A stretch of DNA of 64,000 bases, from assembly GCA_008973525.1 (NCBI GenBank), contig WACJ01000252.1, forward strand, positions 372,001 to 436,000. The letters are read 5' to 3'. Below the pieces are notes generated by a model. The model made no database searches, had not been told where the DNA came from, and saw only the letters and a list, made by a program, of their open reading frames with translations. Source of the stretch: Stenopsyche tienmushanensis. Taxonomy: Eukaryota > Arthropoda > Insecta > Trichoptera > Stenopsychidae. This document shows positions 63,650-64,000 of this stretch, piece by piece. A program made the translations under genes and the position numbers. Each line of letters starts with the position of its first letter. The first letter of the stretch is position 1.

Positions 63650-63970
63650 TTACGCGATTCCTTGTCCTCCCCATTCGTTGAAACCGTAACCGTGATGTCC
63701 TCTCCAAAATGCCGGATTAAAATTATCGACGGGCTGATAATCGTTGGTTTGTTTTACGAGCGGTTGATATTCATAACGTAGTGCTTCTATCGGGTGAAAG
63801 TAATATCGTAGAGTTGTCATCGGTTGTACGTTGAATTTATAATCGTGATTTAAGTCGTTGAATCCTTTTCTCTCGAATTTTTTCTCGTCATATATAGCGA
63901 CCGTGACCGGCTTTGATATCAATCTTCTCAGCTTTTTCTTAAGATTCAAATATTCAATCTCATATGGTAC
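63650..63970 (-). CDS. Terminal exon of an unidentified minus-strand gene
   Basis: Begins right after a clean TTTTAG acceptor at 63970 in phase 0 and runs 106 codons to a stop at 63650. The frame starts VPYEIEYLNLKKKLRRL and is rich in Tyr, Pro and Asn (YYFHPIEALRYEYQPL), ending in a Gly/Trp-rich tail. An AATAAA on the same strand at 63626-63631 sits ~20 nt past the stop, supporting a real 3' end. The upstream exons lie beyond the window. It is antisense to, and inside an intron of, Rbcn-3B. No family recognised. Confidence 0.6.
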   Translation of the reverse strand, partial: VPYEIEYLNLKKKLRRLISKPVTVAIYDEKKFERKGFNDLNHDYKFNVQPMTTLRYYFHPIEALRYEYQPLVKQTNDYQPVDNFNPAFWRGHHGYGFNEWGGQGIA

Positions 63971-64000
63971 CTAAAACAAACAATTGATTTTAATAAAATA

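Overview
The window is nuclear DNA of an insect. It is AT-rich, its genes are split by GT-AG introns, and it carries a SIFamide neuropeptide gene plus orthologs of insect Start1, Lasp and Rabconnectin-3B (WDR7). The mature SIFamide begins Thr-Tyr-Arg-Lys, which as far as I recall fits Lepidoptera or Coleoptera better than Diptera. The mobile-element mix (mariner, R1, RTE, hAT, piggyBac) does not settle the order. No bacterial, plasmid or CRISPR feature is present. All identifications were made by reading translations; no database search was run.

Layout. (1) 1-7781: tandem duplication of a START-domain lipid-transfer gene. The window opens inside the last introns and exons of copy 1 (exons 485-591, 672-781). 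A complete six-exon copy 2 follows at 3777-6464. The repeat ends sharply at 2121 and 7781, so the unit is about 5.66 kb. (2) 8287-8588, minus: a two-exon SIFamide precursor with its own TATA box. (3) 8.8-14 kb: intergenic transposon debris. (4) 16372-47993, minus: Lasp in eight exons (493 aa). Intron 1 alone is 24 kb and is packed with nested mobile elements and several unidentified, more GC-rich broken ORF islands. (5) 47994-48987: a divergent ~1 kb promoter region shared by Lasp and Rbcn-3B, holding one unrecognised 113-codon ORF on the minus strand. (6) 48988 to beyond the right edge, plus: Rbcn-3B, 19 exons in view (~808 codons). A terminal exon of an unidentified minus-strand gene sits at 63650-63970 inside its next intron.

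The host genes act in separate pathways: sterol/carotenoid transport (START), a brain neuropeptide (SIFa), actin and sarcomere organisation (Lasp), and V-ATPase assembly and endosomal acidification (Rbcn-3B). The most informative non-genic structures are three. One is a three-level nest (an R1-type LINE inside a hAT element inside an older R1 copy) with target-site duplications readable at both insertion steps. Another is a hAT element inside a mariner-type element. The third is a composite of a LINE 3' tail joined to an irritans-type mariner that recurs in both orientations. The START duplication is the best candidate for functional novelty.
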